From: Actinomadura madurae
GTDB taxonomy: Bacteria > Actinomycetota > Actinomycetes > Streptosporangiales > Streptosporangiaceae
Direction: 5' to 3'
Length of the DNA: 64,000 nucleotides
Assembly: GCF_900115095.1 (NCBI RefSeq)
Contig: NZ_FOVH01000001.1
Coordinates: 1,082,000-1,145,999 of the forward strand
Shown here: positions 51,058-59,064 of the stretch, piece by piece
How positions within the stretch are numbered: the stretch's first letter is position 1
Layout of the letters: every line of letters begins with the position of its first letter
Notes under the pieces: generated by a model
Told to the model about the DNA's origin: nothing
Seen by the model: the letters and a program-made list of their open reading frames with translations, nothing else
Database searches by the model: none
Made by a program: the position numbers and the translations under genes

Positions 51058-51237
51058 GCGACACGCCGGAAGCGCGGACGCGACGTCCCACCGGACGGGA
51101 CAGGGCTCTCGCCACCTGGGCCGATTGTGCTCGCGGAGGCCGCCGAACAGGCGCGGACCCGGCGGAGGACCGCGGCCGTCCCGGCGATACGCCGGAATCA
51201 ATCACCCGCGGCCCGGGGGAAGCGCTACCTTCGGGCA

Positions 51238-52062
51238 ATGTCCTCGCGCTGGTCCGACGCACACGCCGGCTTTCACCCGGAGATCCCCAACGAGGCGCGC
51301 ATCCTCGACTACCTCACGGGCGGCAAGGATCACTTCGCCGTGGACCGCGAGTTCGCCGAGCAGGCGCTGCGGATCGCACCGGATCTGAGGGCCGTCGCCC
51401 TGCAGTCGCGCCGGTTCCTGCGCCGCGCGGTGACCGCGCTCGTCGACGAGGGCCTGCGGCAGTTCATCGACGTGGGCTGCGGGCTGCCCACCCAGGGCAG
51501 CGTCGACCAGATCCTCCAGAAGATCGCCCCGGGCTACCGGCTGGTCTGCGTGGACAACGACCCCGTCGTGGCGGCCCATGCCGCCTCGGTGTTCGGCATC
51601 GGCGGACCGGCCCGGATCCTGGCGGCCGACGCCCGCGACCCCGACGCACTGATGGACGCCCCGATCGTCACCTCGACGATCAAGCTGGACGAGCCGGTCG
51701 GACTCGTCCTGCACTCGATCCTTGCGGTGATCCCGGAGGACGACGTCGCCGACCACATCGTCCAGGGGCTCCTGGCGCGGGTGCCGTCCGGCAGCCACCT
51801 GCTGCTCACGCACGCCATCAGCGACCTCGCCCCCGACACGACCGCCCGGCTCGCCGCGCTCTACCAGGAGAAGAAGACGGTCCGCGGCGCGACCAGGCGC
51901 TCCAACCTGCGCACCGCGGCGGAGGTCGCGGAGTTCGTGCGGGACCTGGAGCTGCTGCCCCCCGGCCTGGTCCCGCTGAACCAGTGGCGTCCCGACGCGG
52001 CCGAGCGCGAGATGGAGCCCCGGGCGGTCTGGGCCCTCGGCGGTGTCGGCCGCAAGCCCTGA
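51238..52062 (+). CDS. SAM-dependent methyltransferase, DUF574 (Methyltransf_19) family
   Basis: A 274-residue protein of a family nearly confined to actinomycetes. PNEARILDYLTGGKDHFAVD near the N-terminus, IDVGCGLPTQGSVDQ (SAM motif I), VCVDNDPVVAAHA and LLLTHAISDLAP are diagnostic. Biological substrates are unknown for the family. The ATG at 51238 begins exactly at the conserved segment; no strong ribosome site is seen. Confidence 0.93.
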   Translation: MSSRWSDAHAGFHPEIPNEARILDYLTGGKDHFAVDREFAEQALRIAPDLRAVALQSRRFLRRAVTALVDEGLRQFIDVGCGLPTQGSVDQILQKIAPGYRLVCVDNDPVVAAHAASVFGIGGPARILAADARDPDALMDAPIVTSTIKLDEPVGLVLHSILAVIPEDDVADHIVQGLLARVPSGSHLLLTHAISDLAPDTTARLAALYQEKKTVRGATRRSNLRTAAEVAEFVRDLELLPPGLVPLNQWRPDAAEREMEPRAVWALGGVGRKP

Positions 52063-52086
52063 CACGACCATCCGGCCTCGTTCTGG

Positions 52087-52106
52087 AGAACAGAAATCCC
52101 TGTTCT
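52087..52106. promoter_or_regulatory. Candidate operator upstream of FAD monooxygenase
   Basis: Perfect 7-bp arms AGAACAG (52087-52093) and CTGTTCT (52100-52106) around AAATCC, 30 bp before the monooxygenase start. The centre is A+T-rich relative to its surroundings. The regulator is unknown. Confidence 0.5.
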
Positions 52107-52136
52107 TCATAGCGTGCCGGCCAGCACGATCTCCGT

Positions 52137-53390
52137 ATGGACGCGATCGTCGTCGGGGGCGGGATCGGCGGGCTCGGGGCCGCGTACGCCCTGGCCCGCC
52201 GCGGGCTCGCCGTCCGCGTGCTGGAGAAGGCCGCCGACTTCGGCGAGGTGGGCGCCGGCATCCAGCTCGCCCCCAACTGCACGCGCATCCTCGACGACTA
52301 CGGCCTGCTGGACGAGGCGAGGAGCCTCGGCGTGCTGCCGGACGCGATGGTCATGCGCGACGCCGTCGACGGCGCGGAGCTGACCCGGCTCGACCTGCGC
52401 GACCTGGAGCGGCGCTACGGCCACCCGTACCTGGTCATCCACCGCAGCGACCTGCACGCCATGCTGCTGCGCGCCTGCGAGAGCGCCGGGGTCGACCTGG
52501 TGACGTCGCGGCGGGCGGTCGCCTACGGCAACACCCCCCGCGGCGCCCGCGTGACGCTCGCCGACGGTCACACCGAGGAGGCCGCGGTGGTCATCGCCGC
52601 CGACGGGCTGCGCTCGGTCGCGCGGGAGCTGGTCGCCGACGACCGGCCGGTGTCGTCGGCGTACGTCGCCTACCGCGGCACCGTGCCCACGTCGAGCGGC
52701 CGCGCGGCGGGCGTCGACCTCAGCGAGGTCGTCGTGTACGTCGGGCCGCGCTGCCACTTCGTCCACTACGGGCTGCGCGGCGGCGAACTGCTCAACCAGG
52801 TCGCCGTCTTCGAGTCGCCGAAGGCGCGCGCCGGCGAGCGGGACTGGGGCACGCCGGACGAGCTGGACGCGGCGTTCGAGCGGGCCTGCGACTTCGTCCG
52901 CGGCGGGCTGCCCCACATGTGGCAGGGCAAGTGGTGGCGGATGTACGACCGTGACCCCATCATGACCTGGGTGGACGGCCGCATCGCGCTGCTCGGCGAC
53001 GCCGCGCACCCCCCGCTGCAGTACATCGCCCAGGGCGCGATCATGGCGCTCGAGGACGGCTGGGTGCTCGGCGAGCACGTCGCCCGGCGGCGCGGCGCGG
53101 ACGGGGCGGTGGACTGGCCGGCCGTCCTCGCCGCCTACCAGGCCGTGCGGCCCGAGCACTGCCGGCGCGTCCTCACCACCTCGCGCGCCTGGGGCGAGCT
53201 GTGGCACCTCGACGGGACGCCGCGGGAGCGGCGCAACGTCCTGCTGCGGGAACGCGACACCTACGACTACTCGTTCGTGGACTGGCTCTACGGGCCGACC
53301 GCGCTGGAGCCGTCCGACGAGCCGCCGATGTTCACGCCGGTGCCGCTCTCCTCGGCGAGGCCCGGCGCGATGACGGCGACGTGCCGCTGA
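52137..53390 (+). CDS. FAD-dependent aromatic-ring monooxygenase (3-hydroxybenzoate 6-hydroxylase-like)
   Basis: A 417-residue class A flavoprotein hydroxylase: dinucleotide motif VVGGGIGGLGAAYAL, DG motif VVIAADGLRSVAREL and GD motif RIALLGDAAHPPLQYIAQGA. The HPPLQY segment and C-terminal WLYG resemble 3-hydroxybenzoate 6-hydroxylases and salicylate hydroxylases. It should use NAD(P)H and O2 to hydroxylate a phenolic acid. It is convergent with the pca genes, which suggests aromatic catabolism, but no ring-cleavage gene is in the window. Confidence 0.88.
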   Translation: MDAIVVGGGIGGLGAAYALARRGLAVRVLEKAADFGEVGAGIQLAPNCTRILDDYGLLDEARSLGVLPDAMVMRDAVDGAELTRLDLRDLERRYGHPYLVIHRSDLHAMLLRACESAGVDLVTSRRAVAYGNTPRGARVTLADGHTEEAAVVIAADGLRSVARELVADDRPVSSAYVAYRGTVPTSSGRAAGVDLSEVVVYVGPRCHFVHYGLRGGELLNQVAVFESPKARAGERDWGTPDELDAAFERACDFVRGGLPHMWQGKWWRMYDRDPIMTWVDGRIALLGDAAHPPLQYIAQGAIMALEDGWVLGEHVARRRGADGAVDWPAVLAAYQAVRPEHCRRVLTTSRAWGELWHLDGTPRERRNVLLRERDTYDYSFVDWLYGPTALEPSDEPPMFTPVPLSSARPGAMTATCR

Positions 53391-53421
53391 GACCGTGCCG
53401 ATGAAACCGTGCCGCTGAGAC
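53380..53421. repeat. 14-bp tandem repeat over a stop codon
   Basis: Three head-to-tail units (CGTGCCGCTGAGAC, CGTGCCGATGAAAC, CGTGCCGCTGAGAC) begin at 53380, 53394 and 53408. The first contains the monooxygenase stop codon, so the 3' end of the gene has been copied beyond itself. The array ends 7 bp from the convergent pcaJ stop. Confidence 0.8.
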
Positions 53422-53427
53422 CGTGCG

Positions 53428-54075
53428 TCAGGCCCCCTTGAGGGGGACGGGCAGCCGGTCGCGGAGCTCGTCGAGCGTGACGCCGAAGGTCTCGCGGACC
53501 GACGCCCCGTCCGGGCCGACGTCGATGACGGCGACGTCGGTGTAGACCCGGCCGACGCAGCCGACGCCGGTCAGCGGGTAGGTGCACTCGGGCACCAGTT
53601 TGGACCGGCCCTTCTTGTCGAAGAGGGTCATCATCACGAAGACCTGCTTGGCGCCGATGGCCAGGTCCATCGCGCCGCCGACGGCCGGGATGGCGTCGGG
53701 GGCGCCGGTGCTCCAGTTGGCGAGGTCGCCGGTGGCCGAGACCTGGAACGCGCCCAGCACGCACACGTCGAGGTGGCCGCCGCGCATCATGGCGAACGAG
53801 TCGGCGTGGTGGAAGTAGGACGCGCCGGGCAGTTCGGTCACCGGGACCTTGCCTGCGTTGGTGAGATCGGGGTCGATCTGCTCGCCGGTCGCGGCGGGGC
53901 CCATGTTGAGCATGCCGTTCTCGGTGTGCAGCACGACGCCCGAGCCCTCGGGGAGATGGTCGGCGACCTTGGTGGGGCGGCCGATGCCGAGGTTGACGTA
54001 GGAGCCGGCCGGAATGTCGCGCGCGACGATCGCGGCCAGCTCGTCCGGGGAGAGGGGCCCTGTGGTGTGGGACAT
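53428..54075 (-). CDS. pcaJ: 3-oxoadipate CoA-transferase subunit B
   Basis: A 215-residue beta subunit of a class I CoA-transferase that activates beta-ketoadipate with succinyl-CoA. The catalytic Glu52 lies in HTENGMLNMGP, with GYVNLGIGRPT-type SYVNLGIGRPTKVADH and GGHLDVCVLGAFQVS as family marks. It begins 2 bp after the subunit A stop, with AAGGAG upstream. Broader acyl specificity (as for succinyl-CoA:3-ketoacid transferases) cannot be excluded. Confidence 0.9.
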   Translation of the reverse strand: MSHTTGPLSPDELAAIVARDIPAGSYVNLGIGRPTKVADHLPEGSGVVLHTENGMLNMGPAATGEQIDPDLTNAGKVPVTELPGASYFHHADSFAMMRGGHLDVCVLGAFQVSATGDLANWSTGAPDAIPAVGGAMDLAIGAKQVFVMMTLFDKKGRSKLVPECTYPLTGVGCVGRVYTDVAVIDVGPDGASVRETFGVTLDELRDRLPVPLKGA

Positions 54076-54077
54076 GG

Positions 54078-54773
54078 TCAGCGCGCTCCTTGGACGGTGT
54101 AGTGCCGTTCCTCGACCCGCACCACGCGGTCGACGAAGATGCCGGGTGTGACGACCGTCTCCGGGTCGATGCCGCCCGCGGCGACGACCCCGCCCACCTG
54201 CACGATGGTGGTGGTCGCGGCCGTGGCCATGACGGGGGCGAAGTTGCGGGCGGTCTTGCGGTAGACCAGGTTGCCCATCGTGTCGGCGCGGTGGGCGCTG
54301 ATCAGCGCCACGTCGCCCTTGATCGGGTACTCCAGGACGTGGACGCGGCCGTCGATCGTCCGGGTCTCCTTGCCCTCGGCCAGCGGCGTGCCCACGCCGG
54401 TCGGGCAGTAGAAGGCGCCGATGCCCGCGCCGGCGGCGCGCATCCGCTCGGCGAGGTTGCCCTGCGGCACGACCTCCAGCTCGATCCTGCCGGCCCGGTA
54501 GAGCTCGTCGAAGACGTGGGAGTCGCTCTGCCGGGGGAACGAGCAGAGCACCTTGCGCACGCGCCCGGCCTTGAGCAGCGCGGCCAGCCCGACGTCCCCG
54601 TTGCCGGCGTTGTTGGAGACGATGGTCAGGTCCTTCGCGCCCTGCCGGATCAGCCCGTCGATGAGGTCGAACGGCATGCCGGCGAAGCCGAAGCCGCCGA
54701 CCAGCACGGTGGCGCCGTCCTCGATCCCCCGGACGGCCTCGTCGACGCGGTCGAAGATCTCCGCGCGGCTCAC
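54078..54773 (-). CDS. pcaI: 3-oxoadipate CoA-transferase subunit A
   Basis: A 231-residue alpha subunit partnering PcaJ. The glycine-rich CoA-binding loop VGGFGFAGMPFDLI (about 25-38), TIVSNNAGNG and NLAERMRAAGAGIGAFY are characteristic. The GTG start overlaps the pcaF stop by 4 bp. With pcaF in the same operon, use in the beta-ketoadipate pathway is the best reading. Confidence 0.9.
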   Translation of the reverse strand: MSRAEIFDRVDEAVRGIEDGATVLVGGFGFAGMPFDLIDGLIRQGAKDLTIVSNNAGNGDVGLAALLKAGRVRKVLCSFPRQSDSHVFDELYRAGRIELEVVPQGNLAERMRAAGAGIGAFYCPTGVGTPLAEGKETRTIDGRVHVLEYPIKGDVALISAHRADTMGNLVYRKTARNFAPVMATAATTTIVQVGGVVAAGGIDPETVVTPGIFVDRVVRVEERHYTVQGAR

Positions 54774-55951
54774 GCTCCCGCCTCCATGTTCTCCAGGACG
54801 ACCGCCAGGCCCTGCCCGACGCCGATGCAGATCGCGGCGACGCCCCAGCGGTCGCCGCTCTCGCGGAGCACCTTCGCGAGCGTGCCGAGGACGCGGGCGC
54901 CGCTGGCTCCGAGCGGGTGCCCGATCGCGATCGCGCCGCCCCGGGTGTTGACGATCTCCGGGTCGATGCCCCAGGAGTCGACGCAGGCCAGCGACTGCAC
55001 GGCGAAGGCCTCGTTCAGCTCCACCGCGCCGACCTCGTCCCAGCCGATCCCGGCCCGCGCGAGGGCGCGGTTCGCCGCCTCGACGGGCGCGTAGCCGAAG
55101 TCCTGCGGGTCGAGCGCGAACGCGCCTCGCCCGGCGATGCGCGCGACCGGGTCGAGGCCGATCCGGTCGGCGGCCCTGGCCGAGCCGAGCAGCAGCGCGG
55201 CCGCGCCATCGCTGAGCGGTGAGGCGTTGCCCGCGGTGATCGTGCCGTCCGGCCGGAAGCTCGGCTTCAGACCGGCCAGCTTCTCCGGCGAGGTGTCGGC
55301 CCGGATGCCCTCGTCGCGCTTCAGCTCGCCTGCGGGGACCACCAGGTCGTCGTAGAAGCCCTCGTCCCAGGCGGCCGCCGCGAGCCGGTGGGAGCGCAGC
55401 GCGAACGCGTCCTGACGCTCCCGGCCGATGCCGTACTTCTCCTGGAGTTGCTCGTTGGCCTCGCCGAGCGAGACGGTCCACTCCTTCGGCATCCGCGGGT
55501 TCACCAGCCGCCAGCCGAGCGTGGTCGAGACCGCGGCGAGGTCGCCGGGCGGGAAGCCCTTGGCGGGCTTCGGCAGCACCCACGGCGCCCGGGTCATCGA
55601 CTCCACCCCGCCGGCCAGGACGATGCCCGCGTCGCCCGTCTCGATCGTCCGGGAGCCCATCATCGCCGCGTCGAGGCTTGAGCCGCACAGCCGGTTGACG
55701 GTCGTGCCCGGCACGCTGGTCGGCAGGCCGGCCAGCAGCGCGGCCATCCTGCCGACGTTGCGGTTCTCCTCGCCCGCGCCGTTGGCGTTGCCCCAGACGA
55801 CCTCGCCGATGTCGGCCGGATCCAGCCGGGGCGCCCGGTCCAGCACCGCGGTGATCACGCCGGCCGCGAGGTCGTCCGGCCGGACACCGGCCAGCGCGCC
55901 GTTGAACCGCCCGAACGGCGTCCGGACGGCGGAGTACAGGTAGGAGGTCAT
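54770..55951 (-). CDS. pcaF: Beta-ketoadipyl-CoA thiolase-like acetyltransferase
   Basis: A 393-residue degradative thiolase: nucleophile Cys89 in VNRLCGSSLDA, His in GGAIAIGHPLGASGARVL and Cys in ICIGVGQG. It would cleave beta-ketoadipyl-CoA to succinyl-CoA and acetyl-CoA. It is the first gene of pcaFIJ and divergent from a LysR gene. No ribosome site is obvious before the ATG. A general acetyl-CoA acyltransferase remains possible from sequence alone. Confidence 0.9.
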   Translation of the reverse strand: MTSYLYSAVRTPFGRFNGALAGVRPDDLAAGVITAVLDRAPRLDPADIGEVVWGNANGAGEENRNVGRMAALLAGLPTSVPGTTVNRLCGSSLDAAMMGSRTIETGDAGIVLAGGVESMTRAPWVLPKPAKGFPPGDLAAVSTTLGWRLVNPRMPKEWTVSLGEANEQLQEKYGIGRERQDAFALRSHRLAAAAWDEGFYDDLVVPAGELKRDEGIRADTSPEKLAGLKPSFRPDGTITAGNASPLSDGAAALLLGSARAADRIGLDPVARIAGRGAFALDPQDFGYAPVEAANRALARAGIGWDEVGAVELNEAFAVQSLACVDSWGIDPEIVNTRGGAIAIGHPLGASGARVLGTLAKVLRESGDRWGVAAICIGVGQGLAVVLENMEAGA

Positions 55952-55974
55952 GACATCGAGGCTAGAGACCTGCC

Positions 55975-55994
55975 CTGATACAGTGAAGTATCAG
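55975..55994. promoter_or_regulatory. LysR-type operator between pcaF and lysR genes
   Basis: Perfect 7-bp arms CTGATAC (55975-55981) and GTATCAG (55988-55994) around AGTGAA. The inner ATAC/GTAT half-sites resemble those of CatM/BenM-type LysR regulators of aromatic catabolism, though the spacing here is 6 bp, not 7. It is 24 bp upstream of pcaF and 29 bp upstream of the regulator gene. Confidence 0.65.
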
Positions 55995-56022
55995 TATCCG
56001 CTCTGATTAATATGCTCACGAT

Positions 56023-56943
56023 ATGGATCTGCGTCACCTGCGGTACTTCGTCGCAGTCGCCGAGGAGCTGCACTTCGGGCGCGCCGCCGAACGGCTCACC
56101 ATGGCCCAGCCGCCGCTGTCGCAGGCGATCCGCAGGCTGGAGGCCGAGCTCGGCGTGGAGCTGCTCCACCGGAGCACGCGCCGGGTCGACCTCACCGACG
56201 CGGGGCGCGCCTACCTGGCGCGCGCCCGCCAGATCCTCGGCGAGGTGGACGAGGCCGCGCACGAGGCCCGCCGGGTCGCGGCCGGAGCGGTCGGGCATCT
56301 CGCCGTCGGCTGCGTCGGGTCGGCGACCTACAGCCTGCTGCCCGCGCTCTCCCGCGGCCTCTCCCAGGAGCTGCCCGGGGTCGACTTCTCCTTCCGCGGC
56401 GAGATGCTGGTGCCCGACCAGGTCGCCGCGCTGCGGACGGGCGAGATCGACCTGGCGCTGCTGCGTCCGCCGATCGCCGACCTCTCGCTCACCGTCCTGC
56501 CGCTGCGCCGGGACCGGCTGGTCGTCGCCGTCCCCGCCGACCACCCCGGGGCCGCCCTTCTCCGGGTGGGGGTCACGGACCTGGCGGACGCCGATCTCAT
56601 CGTGCATTCCGCGGACCGCCGCTCGGTGATGTACGACGTCGTGCTCGGGCTCTTCCGCGACGCCGGCGTCGAGCCCCGGATCCGGCACGAGGTCGGTGAG
56701 ACCTCCACCCTGATCACCCTCGTCGCGGGCGGCCTCGGGGTGGCCGTCGTCCCCGAACCGGTGGCGGTCCTGGCGCTGGACGGCGTCGTCTTCCGGCCCC
56801 TGGTACGGCCCTCCGCCCAGGTCGACCTCGCGATCGCCCACCGGACCGACCGCACGGAACCGCACCTGGCGCGAGCCGTCTCGGTCGTCCGGCAGATCGT
56901 GCGAGCGGCCGGGCAGGAACCGTCTCAGCCGGGGGCCATGTAG
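56023..56943 (+). CDS. LysR-family regulator of the divergent pca operon
   Basis: A 306-residue LysR regulator: [23 protein letters not shown], then [19 protein letters not shown], and an effector domain (about 90-300) with typical [16 protein letters not shown] and [14 protein letters not shown]. Divergent orientation from pcaFIJ and the shared inverted repeat predict effector-dependent activation of those genes. There is no clear ribosome site before the ATG. The 3' end overlaps the convergent gene by 19 bp. Confidence 0.92.
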   Translation: MDLRHLRYFVAVAEELHFGRAAERLTMAQPPLSQAIRRLEAELGVELLHRSTRRVDLTDAGRAYLARARQILGEVDEAAHEARRVAAGAVGHLAVGCVGSATYSLLPALSRGLSQELPGVDFSFRGEMLVPDQVAALRTGEIDLALLRPPIADLSLTVLPLRRDRLVVAVPADHPGAALLRVGVTDLADADLIVHSADRRSVMYDVVLGLFRDAGVEPRIRHEVGETSTLITLVAGGLGVAVVPEPVAVLALDGVVFRPLVRPSAQVDLAIAHRTDRTEPHLARAVSVVRQIVRAAGQEPSQPGAM

Positions 56944-58466
56944 GGGCGGTGCGGCCAGAGGTGCTCGGCGCCGTGCGGGCGGACGGCGGCGAGGGCCGCG
57001 TCGACCGCGGCGGCCAGGGCGCCCGCGGTGTCGACGGGGGTCGACACCTCCCACGGCGCGGCGTGCGCGCGCATCGCGGCGGCGACCTCGGCGTCGGCGT
57101 CGGAGCTGCCGCGCGGACGGGTCCGGATGCGCTCGGCGCACACGGACGCCGGAGCTTCGCAGCGCAGGGCCGTGAGGTGGGCGTGTTCCCGCTCCGCCGC
57201 GGCGGCGAGGAGGTCGCGGCTCTCCTGCGAGGTCCAGGAGGCGTCCAGGATGACCGTCTCACCCATGCGGAGGAGCCGGGTGGCGCGCTCGGCCAGCTCG
57301 CGATAGGTGCGCCGGGTCCATTCCGCGCTGTAGATGCCGTCGCCGTATGAGGCGGCGGCCGATTCGGTGGGTGCCAGCCCGGCGAGCTCCTTGCGGACGC
57401 GGTCGCTGCTGAGCAGCGAGCATCCGAGCCGGTCGGCCAGCTCGCCGGCGAGGGTGGTCTTCCCGGTGCCGGGGAGCCCGCCCACCAGGATCAGCCCCAC
57501 CCGCCCGGCGCGCAGGTGGCGCAGCGCGACCTCGGCGTAGGCGCGTGCCTCCCCGGCCGCGTCCGGGGCGCCCTGGGCCTGCCGCAGGCAGGCGACCTTG
57601 GCGCGGACGAACGCGCGGTAGGCCACGTAGTGGTGGCGCAGAGACGCCGGCGCGGGGTCGGCGGCGAAGTCGGCGTACCAGTCCATGAAGCGTTCGGCGA
57701 GCTTCGAGGCACCGAGGCGTTCGAGGTCCATGGCCAGGAACGCGGCGTCGTCGAGGCCGTCCAGAGAGCGGAGCTTCTCGTCGAACTCCAGGCAGTCGAG
57801 GATGCGGGGCCCGTCGTCCAGGCAGAAGATGTCGCCCGCCAGCAGGTCGCCGTGGCCGTCGACCACGCGGCCGTCGTCGATGCGCGCGTCGAACAGGGCC
57901 TTCCGGCCGGCGAGGAAATCCTTCGCCAGCTCTTCGGTCTCGGCGGCGGCCTCGGCGTCCAGCACGCGGCCGTGGAAGAACCGGACCTGATCGAAGCTGT
58001 CCTGCCAGCGGCCGCGGACGGCGTCCCGGGTCTCCTGGGCCGAGATGCCGGGCCCGCGCGGCGCCTTGGCGTGCCAGGCGGCCAGGGTCCGGGCGACGTC
58101 CCGGAGCGCGTCCTCGACGGGCGCGCCGGCCGGGACCAGGGTGGACAGCCGCCGGTCGGCGGGCATCCGCCGCATCACCACCAGGTGGTCGCAGACGTCG
58201 CCGCCGGGTCCGTGCACGTCGGCGACGCCGAGATAGACGTCGGAGGAGAACCGCCGGTTCAGCCGGACCTCCTCCTGGCACGCGCGTTCGCGCAGCTCAC
58301 GGGTGCTGAAGTCCAGGAATCCCAGGTTCACGGGCTTCTTGAGCTTGTAGGCGCGGTCGCCGACGAAGAAGACGATGCCGATGTGGGTCTCGGCGAGGGC
58401 CGCTCCCTCCACCGGCCTGCCGCTGGTCTCGCCGGTCATGACGGCCCCGGCGGTTCTGCTTCGCAT
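56925..58466 (-). CDS. Aminoglycoside-phosphotransferase-like/P-loop ATPase fusion
   Basis: A 513-residue fusion. The N-terminal ~330 residues have an APH/kinase-like fold (KKPVNLGFLDFSTRELRERA, VVDGHGDLLAGDIFCLDDG with the Brenner-type His-Gly-Asp, CLEFDEKLR). The C-terminal ~180 residues are a P-loop kinase with Walker A GGLPGTGKTT. Rv2004c of Mycobacterium tuberculosis has, as I recall, the same architecture and is in the DosR regulon. It lies 28 bp downstream of a USP gene on the same strand. GGAGG precedes the ATG. Confidence 0.88.
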   Translation of the reverse strand: MRSRTAGAVMTGETSGRPVEGAALAETHIGIVFFVGDRAYKLKKPVNLGFLDFSTRELRERACQEEVRLNRRFSSDVYLGVADVHGPGGDVCDHLVVMRRMPADRRLSTLVPAGAPVEDALRDVARTLAAWHAKAPRGPGISAQETRDAVRGRWQDSFDQVRFFHGRVLDAEAAAETEELAKDFLAGRKALFDARIDDGRVVDGHGDLLAGDIFCLDDGPRILDCLEFDEKLRSLDGLDDAAFLAMDLERLGASKLAERFMDWYADFAADPAPASLRHHYVAYRAFVRAKVACLRQAQGAPDAAGEARAYAEVALRHLRAGRVGLILVGGLPGTGKTTLAGELADRLGCSLLSSDRVRKELAGLAPTESAAASYGDGIYSAEWTRRTYRELAERATRLLRMGETVILDASWTSQESRDLLAAAAEREHAHLTALRCEAPASVCAERIRTRPRGSSDADAEVAAAMRAHAAPWEVSTPVDTAGALAAAVDAALAAVRPHGAEHLWPHRPYMAPG

Positions 58467-58494
58467 GGTGCTCCTCCCCGGCCTCCGCCGCGCC

Positions 58495-58938
58495 TCAGCG
58501 GCTCTCGCTCGTGGCGGCGGTGTGGTCCGCGCAGATCACGACCTCGCACCGCGCCTTCGCCCGGACGACCGGGACGGTGTCGCCGCCGAGCGGGTTGCCG
58601 TGCTCGGAATGCGCGCGGGCGCCGATCACCAGCAGTTCGGCGTGCTCGGCGGCCTCGGCCAGCGCCTCGCCCGGCCGCCCGTGGACGATGCGGAGCCGGG
58701 TGGTCATGTGCCTTGCGCGGGGGACCGGGCGGGCGGCCAGGCGGCGGAGCCGCAGCCACTCCCGGAAGGTGCGCAGGGCACGCCGCGCCGGGGCGCCGTC
58801 CGGCTCCAGGACGCGGACGACGTCCAGCCGCGCGTGGCGGTCGCCGGCCTCCCGGGCGGCACGCCGCAGCGCGGCCATGGAGTTCGGGGACCCGTCGACG
58901 CCGACGACGACGGAACGCTGTTCGGGCATGACCCACAT
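58495..58938 (-). CDS. Universal stress protein
   Basis: A 147-residue single-domain USP: VVVGVDGSPNSMAALRRAA at the N-terminus and ELLVIGARAHSEHGNPLGGD followed by CEVVICAD at the end. The ATP-binding G-x2-G-x9-G(S/T) motif is degenerate here, so nucleotide binding is uncertain. GGGAGG precedes the ATG. It heads an operon with the kinase/ATPase fusion and has a DevR/OsdR-like box 76 bp upstream. Confidence 0.9.
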   Translation of the reverse strand: MWVMPEQRSVVVGVDGSPNSMAALRRAAREAGDRHARLDVVRVLEPDGAPARRALRTFREWLRLRRLAARPVPRARHMTTRLRIVHGRPGEALAEAAEHAELLVIGARAHSEHGNPLGGDTVPVVRAKARCEVVICADHTAATSESR

Positions 58939-59013
58939 CGTGACCTCCCTCGGTCACCTCCACCCTTCCGTCCCTGACCGCTCGCTGGTCAGTGCCGAGC
59001 GTCCCGCGAACAA

Positions 59014-59027
59014 GGGACCTTCGGCCC
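59014..59027. promoter_or_regulatory. DevR/OsdR-like box upstream of USP operon
   Basis: GGGACCTTCGGCCC fits the dormancy-regulator box (GGGAC-N-WW-N-G-K-CCC type) at every position. It lies 76-89 bp upstream of the USP start, a usual distance for activation. Confidence 0.65.
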
Positions 59028-59064
59028 ACGGCCTCGCGGGGGGTCGCTCGCGTCCTGTCGCCGG

